A stretch of 64,000 nucleotides of DNA. Source: Salvator merianae (Eukaryota; Chordata; Lepidosauria; Squamata; Teiidae). The translations under genes were made by a program, and so were the position numbers. Location: contig QVOM02000034.1 of NCBI GenBank assembly GCA_003586115.2, positions 132,663,598 through 132,727,597 of the forward strand, written 5' to 3'. The notes beneath the pieces were generated by a model. The model did no database searches. It had not been told where the DNA came from and saw only the letters and a program-made list of their open reading frames with translations. Positions 13,242 through 26,089 of this stretch are shown piece after piece (the first letter of the stretch is position 1; each line of letters begins with the position of its first letter).

Positions 13242-15627
13242 AAATCAGGCATTAAGTAGATGTTAAATACAGAATATTTACCAGTTGTGGCTTAGAACTT
13301 TCTTGTTTGCCAACTTGACCTTGAATACTTAAAATGAGCCTGAATTCAGTGGCTAGTCACCTTTGTCTTGAACTGACTGACAATAAGCCTGAGACTGGTT
13401 CACATTCAAAGGCACCATTTCTGGTGACATTGAAGACCTGCTGTACTAGATCAAGATCACACTCTGACTCTGCTCACACTGTTTATTTAACAGCTAAACA
13501 AATGTTACCTCCCAAAACTGGCCAGGTTCACCTGGTGAAAGATTTACAGCAACCCAGCAATTATTATTTAATCCCAAACTGTGAGTGGCTAATTTGGTAG
13601 TTGATGATCATAGGAGAAAGAAACCTTTCCATATTATATATTTATTTGTATTTTCATTCTGTCCTGTACCCAAAGATCCCAGGGTGGGTTATAACTGTAA
13701 TAACAAAATATGAAATGAATACGCTAAAAAGAGAAAGAAACCCAAATATGATAACCTTTGGGTGTGTTTGTGCAAAATACAAATGCATATTCTGGCACTG
13801 GACCACAGGACACTGTCTGAAGGCTGACATTGCATCTTGCTTCTTCTTTGATAAGTGGAGTTGGGAAAAAATGCTCCCCTTGCGGGTAAGTCTGGGATTG
13901 ATTTATGAACAGCAGTGTGAACATACCTGTCCATCCCCTTAGAAAAGCTTTGGAGCACTTTCTTTTCAAATAATGCCTTCAGCCAGGCTTAATGATGGGT
14001 ATATTAAAATCCAAATAAATTAACATTTTTGTTTCTGCAATCAGAAAAATGTAGAGGATATTAGCTTCAGATTTTGCTTTTTGACATGCTTCTGAAGACA
14101 TTTAATTTGGGGGCTTATAATATGTACATTGAAATGCCAAATTTTGATAAGATTTACTATCTGTTTTAAGATTAGTGTATGCATATTATTATTAAAACTA
14201 AATTCCTCCCTCTACAAAAAATATATAATTTTATTTTTTAAAAAAATTAAAAATATTGCACTGAAAATTAATAAATGGTGGTTGATATGGATGGTGGCTG
14301 GTGAAATAGAAGGCAAGGAAACAAATATGTGGATTTAGTTGTTGGTGAGACACTAGAAGGGAGCGGTTCTTTGCAAACTCACCTGAAAACTGATCCCACT
14401 GCAGATAAGGGATCATATGTACACTAGCCAACTCTTAACTGAAGCATGCAGGAAGGAGAATGGAGAGCAGACTCAAGCTAAGCTATAGGGTTTGGCGGGG
14501 CTCTTTGTGTTTCAGACAACCACGGCGATTTATTACATAGCCCCATATGTTATAAGAAAATTGTTGTGGAAGGGGAGTTGGAAGGGGAGAAGGAGTGCAA
14601 GGAAAGATGAAAAGCAAAAACGGGAATAGAAATAGAATGTTTGGAGTGTGACCCTGTAAGGCAGGTGATAGAGTCCAGATGTTGGACTCTGACTCCCATT
14701 ATTCCTGACCATTGGCTGTACTGGTTGTGGCTGAGTGAATCAGAATCTAATAACATCTCTGTGTGTGTGTTTCCCAAATGTGCTGCAGGGCAGATTGCAC
14801 TGCTGAGACTATTTGTTAGTCACCTGGTTATCTCTAAGTGTTAAGGTACACAATTGTAATTTGCAAGTGAAACTGCATATGGCAGGAGGTAATGCAATAT
14901 TTTGGTACAGAACATGTTGCTGGGAATTGAACGTTCAATAAAAATAATTTTGAGTGAGCCATTGCTTTAACATAATACAGCTAAGGGTTCTGTGCATGTT
15001 TCAAAATTAAACACAAGCATGGACCTTTACTCTCTTTTGACAAATGTTTTTCCAAGAAAAAAAAAAAGACGGTGTTTTCATAATGACAGTTTGTATCCAC
15101 TGCCCAAGTGTGACCTGCTTTTTTTAGAGGACACCAATGTGTATCCCCTTAAATGTCACTTCCTTGTGATCATTTGGCAGAAGAAATGTACATATTACAA
15201 AATATTTTTATAGCTCTTTCACAACTGTCATTTGAAATATCTCCTCTCATGTGGTTCAAAAATCCCTGCAAGATCAGACATCTTGTGCAATGTACCAGTG
15301 CCATTACTATGGCAGTATAGCTTGTTTGGCAGTAAAATATTGGCTGGATTAAAAGGAGCTCGTAGTACAGCACTTTGCTTAGCACTTATCTACTAAGCTA
15401 TATTTGTGTGCTCCCTTTGGATGTTAACTGATCGCATCATAATACAATGATGACTGCAAAACAGTGAATGTATGACATCTGACATGCTTAACTATCATTT
15501 CATGCAAGTTGAAGGGCTGAGCCATGGGATCAAACTTTACTGAGTCCTAGTTTCAAATCAGTTTCTTTTCCTCTTGTATTCTCATTCTTTTAATCTTTGT
15601 TCTTCCACATCCTATGAATGTCCTGTG
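13242..15627. other. No supported feature
   Basis: Short overlapping open frames occur on both strands at 13600-13970 without recognisable similarity. The area around 14217-14260 is an A/T-rich run. Nothing further is supported. Confidence 0.55.
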
Positions 15628-15937
15628 TAGAGATGTGCATGAACATCAGTTCAAACACCTGTTTGTTTGACTAGACGCTGTACTGTTCATTAGAAGAAAC
15701 CACATGTTCAGTCTGAAAATTGAAAAAAATGGAGGAAAAGAACCCTTTAAAGAGCAAAAAACAGGCAAACATGAACAGACTGGTAAAAGCCTTCCTGTTC
15801 GCTGAACAGCGTCCTGGCTTGGTTTGATTGAACATGCAGCTATACAAACAACTCCTTGATTGGCTCAAAGTGAACAGCTTCAAACATGAACAATTCGATC
15901 AAACTTTCAAACATGAACTGAATTTTGCACATTTCTA
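15628..15937. mobile_element. hAT-like short TIR element
   Basis: The left end TAGAGATGTGCATGAA and the complement of the right end TAGAAATGTGCAAAATT form imperfect inverted repeats enclosing about 310 bases rich in GAACA/TGTTC motifs. The TAGAGATGTGCA terminus resembles hAT-type non-autonomous elements. The flanking 8-mers (gtcctgtg and gtcatatg) are similar but not identical. It has no coding capacity. Confidence 0.5.
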
Positions 15938-17099
15938 GTCATATGGGATGAGATTTGTAGAATCAAGGCACTTTCCAACAAATAAATGCTTTGAGTTTTC
16001 ACATGTGCAACGATGATAATACAAAATCACATTGCATTTTGGAATGCGCTGAGCCAGCTTGCTTCGGGCAGGCTTACCATCAAACATCTTCTGTTCCTTA
16101 GGCTCACTAGTGAATTGAGCCAAGCTGAAGCCTGAGGGTTTGGCCTATAGGTAGTTCAAACCCTTAGGAAATTCCCTCCCTTGGTTGCTACTTGCTGCTG
16201 CCTCTCCTGTTTGGCTCACATTTACTTGCTGTCAGGCCTGGCAGCTGAGATGTGCCAACCCCAATCTGGTCTGGGGCCTTAATGGAGCACCTCAAGTTAT
16301 CTTGGAGATGGTGAGATTCAGCCTGATGCAAGTCAAGCTCTTAAAGTGGGACTGAAGCACATCTTTAATTGCTTTGTTTCAAACAGTTTAAATAAGAATT
16401 TATTCTTGCCCAGAGTAAAAAGGATTCTGTGGAAAATTATGGAGAATAAAAATAGTGAGAATTACATGGAACATAAAAGTGAAAAAGCTTCAAATACCTC
16501 AGCTTCATCTTATGTTTGCTGCTGTTCTCTTTTCATCCTGGGCTGGGAATTGCTCAGTGGATCCAGCTGGGGGCTGTTTGTTGGCCCTGTTTGAGCTTCT
16601 TCCTTGACTTTTCTCTCCACCCTCCTGAAGTTAAAGGCCTCTGCAGAAAAAAATTGATTGGGCCTGAAGACTTCCAGATGCTCTGCAGGGGAGAACGGCT
16701 GTGCTTGATGTGTGCATATGTGCTTATTATTTATTTAAAATGTATTAATGTTTATTAATTAATGTTTGATCTGAAATATTTCTGTACTCCTCCTTATTAA
16801 AAAAATCTTGAAGTGTTTTATAATTAATTTTAAAAACAGGATTAAAAACAGAAGAATATAAAAATACTATTAAAAACTGAGTGGAGGTCATGAAACAAAT
16901 ATTTGGTCACACTGGGAATGCCTGGGTGAACAAACAGGATTTCCACAAGCACATTCCGGAGCATAAGTAGAGCTGTCCAGAGAAGGCCATGCTGTGAGAC
17001 ATGATTGTGTTAACGTGCAGCAAAATCTCCCCAGATGGTCTCAACGATTTCATGCCTCTGTATGAGGGAAAGTGATCATATTTTATTTTGCCTTAATGA

Positions 17100-17216
17100 G
17101 TTTATTTAATAATATATTTGTGTTTTGTTTAAAAATCTCTTTGTATTTTTTTCTGTTGTTGTTAATTGCTTGCAAGCCACCTCGTGCATATCGCGGAAAG
17201 GCAGTATATAGTTAAG
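17100..17216 (+). repeat. Possible LINE/SINE 3' tail fragment
   Basis: GCAAGCCACCTCGTGCATATC followed by GGAAAGGCAGTATATAG resembles the common GTAAGCCGCC...GAAAGGCGG-TATA tail shared by L2/SINE-type repeats of reptiles. Only the tail is recognisable. Confidence 0.35.
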
Positions 17217-17509
17217 CAGCCTGGATTGTTTTTTCTTTAGCCATCGGCCCTTTATTAGAGACCATGTATCTGTGTCTATAATATACAACTGCTGTTGTGA
17301 ACAAACATTAGCTGCTGATCCACAGCATGTTTCATTTTAGTGTATTTAGCTTTATCTTCCTCCTTCTACTTCATGTTGTAGGATTGTCCTTGCTGGTTAG
17401 GATGCAAGAAACATTTCTCCCTTTCCCCGGTACAGGTACAGATCTTGGAGACATATCAGTGGTGGAAACTTATACAGGATTTGTTTGCAATGTTGCATAA
17501 GCCTAGCAA

Positions 17510-17884
17510 TCAGGATAACTTTTTTTGTAAATTGTCTAAATATTTTTTCCTGTAAAATTTTCCTGTCAGTGCATTGGTAGTGCTCCTGTAAATGGATTTC
17601 AGGGGAAAGCAGCCACAGCCAGTATTTGGGTGCAGTGGAAAGGCTGAGGGGCATGTTGTAAGTGCCTTGGCTATAGAAGACCAACATAATGACAAATCAA
17701 ATATATTTGTAAAGAGGTCGCCAAACTCAGCTTTGAACTCTTTAGTTACACTTGGATTGATTCCATCAGGACCTAGTAATTTGTTGGTGTTTGAATCATC
17801 ACTAAAGCCTGTCACTTTTCTTGTCATGAAAATTTGCCTCACTTTTTCACACTTCTTTTCCTGAGAAAATGAGTTGAGGATCAC
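17510..17884 (-). mobile_element. Non-LTR retrotransposon reverse transcriptase remnant
   Basis: The minus-strand frame has NKLLGPDGINPSVTKEF, which matches the GPDG-x-P block at the start of the reverse transcriptase in LINEs, followed by FTNIFDLSL. After that the similarity fades, probably through a frameshift. The clade is not clear from this piece. Confidence 0.55.
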
Positions 17885-20800
17885 AAATATGTCCTGAATT
17901 CTCTGAGATGAAGAGAGATGCTAATTGGATATTTCTGCAGTTTCTTTTGCCTCTTTGGCTTCCTCATCATTCTCCGTTTCCATTTATTTTGCTAAAGTTT
18001 GTGTTTTCTTTTATTTTCCTCATTAGGAAAAACCTTCTATTTCCTGAAGGATGCTTTCTCATCACTAGCAATTTTCTTGACACTGCTAGTTAACTATTCC
18101 AGTCTCCTTTTGGGCCTTAGTGGCACTTTTCTTTATCTTAGAAATGCTACTGTTTTTTCCAATGTGTGTAGCCAGTGCAAAATCAAAGTGTGACTTTAGT
18201 CAAAGTTGGAAATCAGGAAAACGTTTTTATTATTTATTTCTAAAAAGGCAGTCAGAGAGGCATATAGTACATAAGTCTACCCAACCCTCTGCACTCTGGT
18301 TTACAATCTAAAAAGACATGACACACAAGGAAAATTGGATTTGAAAGGATGAAGGGGAAAATGGCTTCCTATAAGGCAGTTTAGGAAGATGATGATGATG
18401 TTGGTCAGTGGTAGGACAGATGGAGTAATCTTTAAAAGTTTGGATTGGATGCAGGAAAATCCATGTTTTTTCTTTGCAATGCATAATCTCTGTTAATTTG
18501 GGTGGCAACATAATATTTTTATTCAATTATTTTGATAATTGCAGGAATGAGTGTTCCTTGCTGTGGAGCATTAGAGAGAAGCACAAATTCTATTGGTTCA
18601 GTTATGATTGACCTATCTGGCAAGACTAGCTTGCACATGAGTTATCTGTCTAAAAGTGCTATTTTACAAATTATGTAGTCTGTGCTAGTGGTACACCAAA
18701 ATTTGGATTGCATGTTGATGGTGTCGTGAGCTGATGTCAGCTGGCAAAATCCTAAGAGCATCATTTCGAGCCTTGGGGTAAACATAGCAGTTGTCTATCA
18801 AGACTCATTTGGCTGCTACTCTCTACCCTGTTCTCATAGCTGCAGCTAAATATTAATACCAGCTCAAGGGATACAAGGGATCCGGCATCTCCACAGACTA
18901 CCGTAGTCTCATACTTTCTCCAGAAACAGAGTTATCTATGTGCTCCTTGTTCTTGGCCTGGAATTGTGCCTTATTGGGTTCTTACCCTTGCATTCTGCCT
19001 TGCTCTCCAGGGCCTAGATTCCTGCTCTGGCTCAGATCTTGACTACTGCTCAGCCACCAGCCTGAAATCATCCTGCATACCCAGGAGTTACTCCTAAGGA
19101 GATCCCAGTTTAACACTTTGCCTGTTTCCTATAGGCTGGATGGTGCTCATGCCTGTCCATTCCCAGCAGCTCAGTACTGCTTCTGCCCCCTCTAATTTGG
19201 CTTCTGCTGTCTCTGAGACCTGACCCTTACCTTTCTTCCAGTTTCCCTTCTCCTATTGAACTTCAATCACCTACTTCTTTGTGTAAGTCCCAGTTTGTCC
19301 ACAGCCTGTTGGTTCTGATCCTTCTCCTTCTCGGTCCAGTGAGACACTCATGATGTAGGTGTGGCAAATAACAGGAGATAATTGATTTTGGGCATATGGT
19401 TTGGGTTACCTGATGTCATTATTACACTGCCAGTGCTATTTCCATATTTTCGAACGTATACCCTCAGAATTTCCTCTTCTGTATCCAATAAATTTTCTTG
19501 CTCACCAGTCCTGATTCCACTCAGTACAGTAGCAATACAGTAACATAATTAGAAAAAGTGCACCAGTTGGTTACCAGCGTTTGCACTTTAGAGGAATTCC
19601 TAATTTCTGTGGAGTATGGCTTTAGGAAAAGATAGGAAACTAGAAATATTCTTCTGTGGTTTGGATTTGAATTTCAGGGCTTATGAAGCTTGCCCCGCAT
19701 TTTGAAGCAGGCTTGGGAAGTCCCCAAATGTTTTTTTCTCAGCTGTCGTGCAGAAATAATTTCACCTAACACATTGATAGGCACGGCACCTGAGATTCCT
19801 TGACCCTGCTCCAATTGCTTGAACTGAAGTGGAGGAGCAGTAGAGTATAACATATTTAGTAGTTCCTCTTCATTCTGATGGCACCAAAACTTCCACAGTC
19901 CCTAAATCCTTTTGCAGCAGCGGTGCAGCAGAGTTGATGTAACTGGGGAACTCAACTGTTGCCATCACCATCTCTAGTTTACTCATCGTGTAGCATCTTT
20001 CCAGCAGCAACACATACTCTGATAAGGCTGCAGTGGACCTGATTTAAGGAAGCAGACTGTTGCCACCTAAAAGTAAAAAGTGACATAATAGCTCTCTTCT
20101 GCAGTTGGTTACCATTTGGCTAATGGTAAATATTATGGACTTTTTAGAAAGAGACTATATTAAAGCAGCAGCCTCGTGTGACAACACCCCATTTGAAAAG
20201 ATGGTTGTCATGTATGCAGGTCAGGTAAGGGGCTGGGTCTCCAAAATGATTAACTGTATGGACAATTCACATCAAACTCTCTTTAGCTGCCTTAGGCAAT
20301 TTTGGGAATTAGACCTGGGATGGAGCATTAGACATGGGCAGACCATGCTGTTTGGTAGGCAGAGCAAGGGAGGTTGTTTTATTTATTTACTTGTATTTGT
20401 ATTCCAGCCTGTACCTGAAGATTTCAATGCCAGTTACAACAGTTGACTCAAGATAGTGCACAAGTGACTTTGTACCCCAGAACATCTCATGTATTATTCC
20501 AGTGTGCTCCCCCCAATTATTGGCAATTTTGGTAACTAAGGGGACGTATTTTCATGCCTGTTGACTTTGTGAGAAAGTGAAGAAATTTTGGGGCATAGTG
20601 TAGGCAGAAGCATCTGGGATTGTCAATGAACAAGTGGATTTTTCTGCACGATTGTATATCTTATCAATATTTCATAATAATAATGTACTGCTGAAACATT
20701 AAATGCTAATTAGATTTTTATTGATAGTTGTGAGGCAATCAATCACTCAACACTAGAGAAATGATTATTAACAGCCCAAGGGTGGTATCAGAAACTCTGG

Positions 20801-21056
20801 GATCTGCTAATAGCTGAGCCGATTATCTACCAACTGGCACAAAGGCCAGTTCCACTTAAATCTTCCTTTTTTGACACCTGGCAACCTCTGATTTCTTGTC
20901 CACTGTGCATGCCTTTACTTTGACCCAAATGGCCACTTTAACCTATTGGCCGACAAACCTTTTCTTGGTGAATGAAACCTGGCCAATGTAATCCAACAGG
21001 GCTTACAAATTCTGCTGCTGGCATCTTAATCAGTTGACCTGCATTCTCCAGGAGAT
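17885..21056. other. No supported gene; pyrimidine-rich block at about 18900-19350
   Basis: The block at 18900-19350 is rich in C and T and ends near CCAATAAATTTTCTTGCTC at about 19484. That could be an old LTR or LINE 3' part, but no second landmark supports it. The rest is featureless. Confidence 0.5.
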
Positions 21057-21237
21057 CATAGAATCATAGAGTTGGAAGGGACCTCCAGGGTCATCGAGTC
21101 CAACCCCCTGCTCCATGCAGGATTCAGAGCTAGAGGCCAGTAGAGGGCGCTCATCCCCTCCACACAGCAGACAGGGGCCTTGAACTCCGATCCTCCTATT
21201 GAAAGATCAGTGCCTTAGCCTTCTGCGCCACCGTGCC
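21057..21237 (-). mobile_element. tRNA-derived SINE with a CR1-like 3' tail
   Basis: Read on the minus strand from 21237, GGCACGG is followed by TGGCGCAGAAGG, a good pol III A box. At canonical tRNA spacing comes GAGTTCAAGGCC, a B box whose G-T-T-C-A-A falls at tRNA positions 53-58. With that numbering the anticodon position holds TTT, compatible with a tRNA-Lys origin. The 3' half reads GGTTGGACTCGATGACC then CTTCCAACTCTATGATTC, the CR1 3' tail. Head and tail together make a SINE rather than a CR1 fragment. Confidence 0.7.
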
Positions 21238-21417
21238 TTTGATGATGTTGCACTGCAGGTGTGTTTATCATACTGATAGTACTTGTGTAATAAGGGCTGA
21301 CTGTGGTGATTTGACTGTACTGATGTGCTGCTTGGGTCTCCATATTGATATTTCTGAATAAAGTTTTGTTTAAAATGTAGTATAATGGCTATTTGTATTG
21401 ATGTTACAATAATTTTT

Positions 21418-21439
21418 TAAATAAATAAATAAATAAATA
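21418..21439. repeat. (AATA)n microsatellite
   Basis: AAATAAATAAATAAATAAAT tetranucleotide run of about five units in A/T-rich surroundings. Confidence 0.85.
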
Positions 21440-21505
21440 CTGTGAAGAGTATTTGGCTCAAGACTAAACTTTGCAGCTCCCTCTCTCAGTTTGATGAAGA
21501 TCTCA

Positions 21506-21719
21506 GGCTGTGTTCAGACATAACAAAAGGGGTGACATGAAGCGCCTCATAGAGACAGTGTGTGGCACTCATGATCTGAAGTCTTCTCTAATCCATCTTT
21601 TCTAGCATAGAACATTCATGAGAAAGGGGAGGGGCAGACTGGTGTGTGAATAATCCCACCTTGAAGCCATCTTTGAACCACCTCAGGGATGCTTTTTTTT
21701 GTTGTGTCTGATCACAGCC
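21506..21719. mobile_element. Small TIR element (MITE), 214 bases
   Basis: The left end GGCTGTGTTCAGACATAAC and the complement of the right end GGCTGTGATCAGACACAAC form terminal inverted repeats of about 25 bases. TCA flanks both sides as a 3-base duplication. The terminal motif resembles the ends of the longer Harbinger-like elements in this window. It has no coding capacity. A second, inverted copy lies at 4098-4308. Confidence 0.75.
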
Positions 21720-24700
21720 TCAGTTTGATTGAAGATAACTCTCCAGGAGCAACAGAAACAACAGAAGAGGAAGCCAGAGAGGATCCTTCGCAACTGCCAC
21801 AATATGAGCTGGGGCATTCAATCTATTAATAATCCCACTGGTGTTGCAGATTTGGTTTTTGTTAGTCACAGGTTGTGCACAGGCCTACTCTGGCCAAAGC
21901 AATGGAAAGGACAAAAAGTGACATGTGACAACTCTGTTGAGTTCTCATGTTATTTGGGGATTTGAAAGTCTCAGTGAAAGATAATAGGCAGTATGTGCGT
22001 GCACATAGGTGTGGGTGCAGCTACTGTATATGAAAAGACTGAGTCTCTTAACAACCAAAGAGGGGAAAGTCCATGCAAGGAGATCTCATAATCGTTGCTT
22101 ACAAGCCTAGTCCTTATGGTATTAATGAGGCACGCATAATTTTCTCCTTTGGAATCTTTTATTAACGTATAGAAAATGCATTAAAAAAGGAACTATACAG
22201 AGCCTAAGAGCAATCAGGACTAAAAATACTAGTTAACAATGGTTAACAAGCGTGTATTCCATTCTCTGAGCTATGGTTCCATTACAGGATCATTGGGTGG
22301 GCAGTTGCTTTTTTTATTTCTCCCTCTTTCTGTTATACTGGTTAGATACAGTTCATCAGCGTTTTCCTAAGGAAGCTGTCATCTCATTCGTTTCTTCTAT
22401 TAAATAATAAGCACAGTTCCAGAATAATGCATATACAAAGGAGGAATCAGAGTTTTAAAAATCTTTTCAGTTGACATCTTCTGAAAAAGCAACTCTGACA
22501 CTAACCAAATATTAGGATTTTTTAAAAATGCAGTTTAGTCTTCTCAGTAGAAGCTGGTCTTATTACTTTCAGCCTCCTCACCTTGCACCCACCTTTGCTT
22601 GTTGTGAGAGCACTGTCTGAACTAATAGAGCATTCACCAGACTTTAGGCAGTATGACTGGAGTGCCATGGGCACCATGGATTGAATGGTTAGTGAAAATA
22701 ATCTATAGAGCACCGAGTAACTGTATATCCCCAGCAGGGACATAATAAACGGGGGGGGGGCTGTTTTCAGCATTCCCAGTAAACTCTGGTATCACAGTGG
22801 TTTATTATGCAGGTTTCCCCTTTCATCTATAAAGAGGTCTCCTGTTTAAAGAGTTTGTCCCATTCTGTCTTTCAAGAAGCTGACGTAGAATAGAAATCTT
22901 TAATTTTTAATACTGCATCAATCTGGAGAGCACATAAACTTCAATGACATGGCACCTCTAACTTCAGATTCCTTCATTCAGAAAAATTATAATTCCCTGG
23001 CTTATGCAGTCATGAATTATACAATCAAGAAAACCCCTTTCAGTCCATGGAAGTTTGATTTTTTTTCTTATAAGAGAAGCAGCTCTCTGCATTGTACTGA
23101 AAGCTGCAAATCACTTTAGCATTTTTCCCAAATCTCAAGATTGGATTGACAAGACTTAAGCAGATCCAGGCTGGCTCCAGACGCTGCCCAAAAATCACAC
23201 TAACAAGTGATATTCTGGAGTAAAGTCCCTCCAGAACAATCACTTGTTAACTACACAGTGCAGGGCTGGCATTATTGGTGTGGTATAGTGACACACACAT
23301 CCGGATATTTCAATGGCACAAAATACCTGGAAGTGTGCAATAACCACCACTGTTGCATGTGTGGTGGCCATGCTCAAGATGGCGGCTCCCAATAGCAGCA
23401 TCCAGAGAGGCAGGATATAGCCCTATTTCGGAAAAACCTGCATTCAGAGTTGGGTTTTCCTGAAATAGGTTATAGTGGATTTTCACCCTGATAGTGGGGC
23501 TATTTTGGGGTTGCCACAGGTATTATAGCACTATTTATCCCCTGTTTGGATGTGGTCTCAGTTGTCAGAGAACTGTAGGGACATCTGTAGCAGCCACACG
23601 ATTGTAGTCTTCCATAGTTCAGAAAAACATGCATTTTAAAATACCATCTTTTGAACTGCACATATAAAGGAGTGTTGGCTTTGTTAGATCTTTTGGATAT
23701 ATCCTTAAACTACTGTTTTGTGCAGTTTTTGAACTACACAAGATTAATCTTTTGGGTTCTATTATTTTTAGGTAGCAGACAGAAAGAGGAGGAGATGTGG
23801 GGAATTGCAATTTCATTCCCTCATTTTGTAGGAAGAATTGCAGAGTTGTCACGTTAGTTTATGGCAGCACAAGCAATTTAAATAATCATAATAATTTAAA
23901 GATGAATATGTCCATTTTGGAGCAGGATTCACAGACCAATGTCTGTAAGCTTAAACATACTTACTGTGAAGTAAGCCCTACTGGAAACAGTGGGGCTTGT
24001 TTCTAAGTAAATATGCATTGTATTGAATTGTTAGTTTTTATTTATTGTTAAGATTACTTTTAGCATTTATTTTACCATACAAGCCTAAGGTGGGTATTAA
24101 CAGCATTAAATCATAATTGTGTGGTTAGCCCTGGAACCAAACAGCTGTGTACATGGCAGCTTCTCTCCAATCCAATAGATTATTCTTTCATGAGGTGTGA
24201 AGAATTTGCTATAGGATAACTAGTATGCTTTCCCATATGTACTCAGAAGTGCTTTGTGCACACACGCATATGTTTGTGTATGTCCACCCAGACTTTTTAA
24301 CAATGGTTAGGACATCAGCTTTTCTGCTGATCATGTCTGGCTTCCCACCACCTTGCCTTCTCAATGAATATTATAGGGAACTGATGTGGCTGGCAGAAAT
24401 TCACTGGGTGAATCTGCTGGCTATTTAGAAATATAGTGTGTGTCTCCATGGTGCCAGACTAAGTGCTGGATCAGGCTTTCTGCTAGGTCTCTGCAGGCTT
24501 CAGGCAGTCTTGGAATGTTTTTTTTTTTTTTTTTGGTTCCCCTACCATCCCCAAGGCCATTGTTCTGTGCCTGTGTTTGGAGGGCCTCCCTGTGCACAGG
24601 TACAGAAAGCCTGAATGGAAATGTGGCCTGCTTCATTGTGGTGAAAGCTTGGCTCAGTGGCCAAAAGTAGCTTCAGAGCTGCTTTTTTGAACTAAAGTTG

Positions 24701-25497
24701 TTGTGACTTGAAGGGGGATTGAAGTCCTTCCACACACCCCTCCAGTGTAGGATGCTGTGGAGACATGCACACTTCATCCCCCTCAAGACATTTTGAATGC
24801 TGTGTGCAGATGCAACCACAGGAAGAGGTGAGCAGTTTACTAAAAATATCTAATTGAGCCTGCAGATCCCCACTCTGGAAAATTCCATTACGGTGTTGAT
24901 GCAGACTCTCTGCTTTTCTGGGAAAACACACACAGGTTCCCACCACTTTTGTAGATAGTTCTTGAAACACTGGGAGGAATGCCCAGCCTAATATTGCATT
25001 TATTGCCCACAGCAGAGAATACCAGGAAAAAGGTCAATTTACAGAGCATAAGGTCTATAGGAATTGTATAAATATAGAGAGTCCTCTCATCTATGTGAAA
25101 GAAAAGGTAAGCTACCTGAAATACAGTGCTATGTCCTATGTGAGTTCTTTCTGCTTTGTGTGGTCATCTGCCGGATCTCCTGACTCAGATTTCAGATGTG
25201 GTTATTCTATATCAGGCTCACTGAACAGGATCATGGTTCTATACATAAAAGCATACCATAGATTTCCTCCTAGCCTGAGGGAGTACTGAAAAGGGGAACA
25301 GAAAGGGTTGCCCTGTGAAATCCAGATTAGGGTTCCTATTTCTTTAATAGTCGATCAGAGGAGAGATTATATCAGGTTTCACCTGCCATGCAAGGACACC
25401 TGCTGAAATGTCCTCTCTTCTATGTAGTTGTTAAAACACTCAGATCAGGATTTCAGGGAACAACCTGGGGCTGAAAAATAGTTGAAAAATTACATGG
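21720..25497. other. No supported gene
   Basis: Apart from the hairpin at 23201, a G10 run near 22751 and a T16 run near 24519, I see no defined element. Several TTTATT words near 24037-24075 could serve as minus-strand poly(A) signals for a very long TNR 3' UTR. Confidence 0.5.
23201..23249. repeat. Near-perfect hairpin with 20-base arms
   Basis: The arms at 23201-23220 and 23229-23249 are reverse complements apart from about one indel or mismatch (TAACAAGTGA...TCTGGAG), around an 8-base loop. It sits at the left side of a region (about 23165-23562) that may be an older inverted-repeat element, with CTCCAGACG on the left and GGATGTGGTCTCAG on the right. Confidence 0.7.
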
Positions 25498-26089
25498 TTT
25501 ATTCACTGTCTATCCCCACCCCCCCAAGTCTTTACTGATAGTTGATTTGGTGGAATGCACCAAGAACAAGATCAAAGTAGGCAGAGGCTACTAATAAGGA
25601 ATTCCACGAACAAAAGAAAAGGTTGATTTGGTAAATATAAGAATAATGAATTCACGATTTTGCTTTTGATAAATGAACTTATTTTGTACATGCATACATA
25701 TCTCATAAATAGTCCTAAATAATGGCCATGCAGAATGGCCATTTCAAGTAAAACTGGAAGGGTGGATATTAAGTTCCTCTGTTGATCTCTTTCCGTAAAT
25801 ATGACTGTTCCAACTTTCTCCTCTTAGTTTGCTTTACTCTTGACTTGGGAGCCCAAGCAGAAATTAAATTAATTTAAATGATTGAGAAATCATGGCTTTC
25901 AGAGGAAGTGTTAGGTTTTCTTTTTTGTCATTGCATTTTGTATTTCCACGTGTATCATAATTCTGATCTCTTTATAAACTCATTTTCCAGATATGAATAC
26001 ATTTAAATAATAATAGCAACAATCTGCAACGTCTAGCCTCTTCAGCCTTGAAAGATGGGATTTAAAATGAGTCCTGATCAAAGTATATA

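Noticed and set aside
18900..19500. LTR or LINE 3' part suggested by a pyrimidine-rich block and an AATAAA
   Set aside because: No matching left end, target duplication or coding part could be found.
21165..21237. A functional tRNA-Lys gene
   Set aside because: The boxes and numbering fit, but the anticodon stem does not pair and the sequence runs directly into a CR1 tail, so it is a SINE head.
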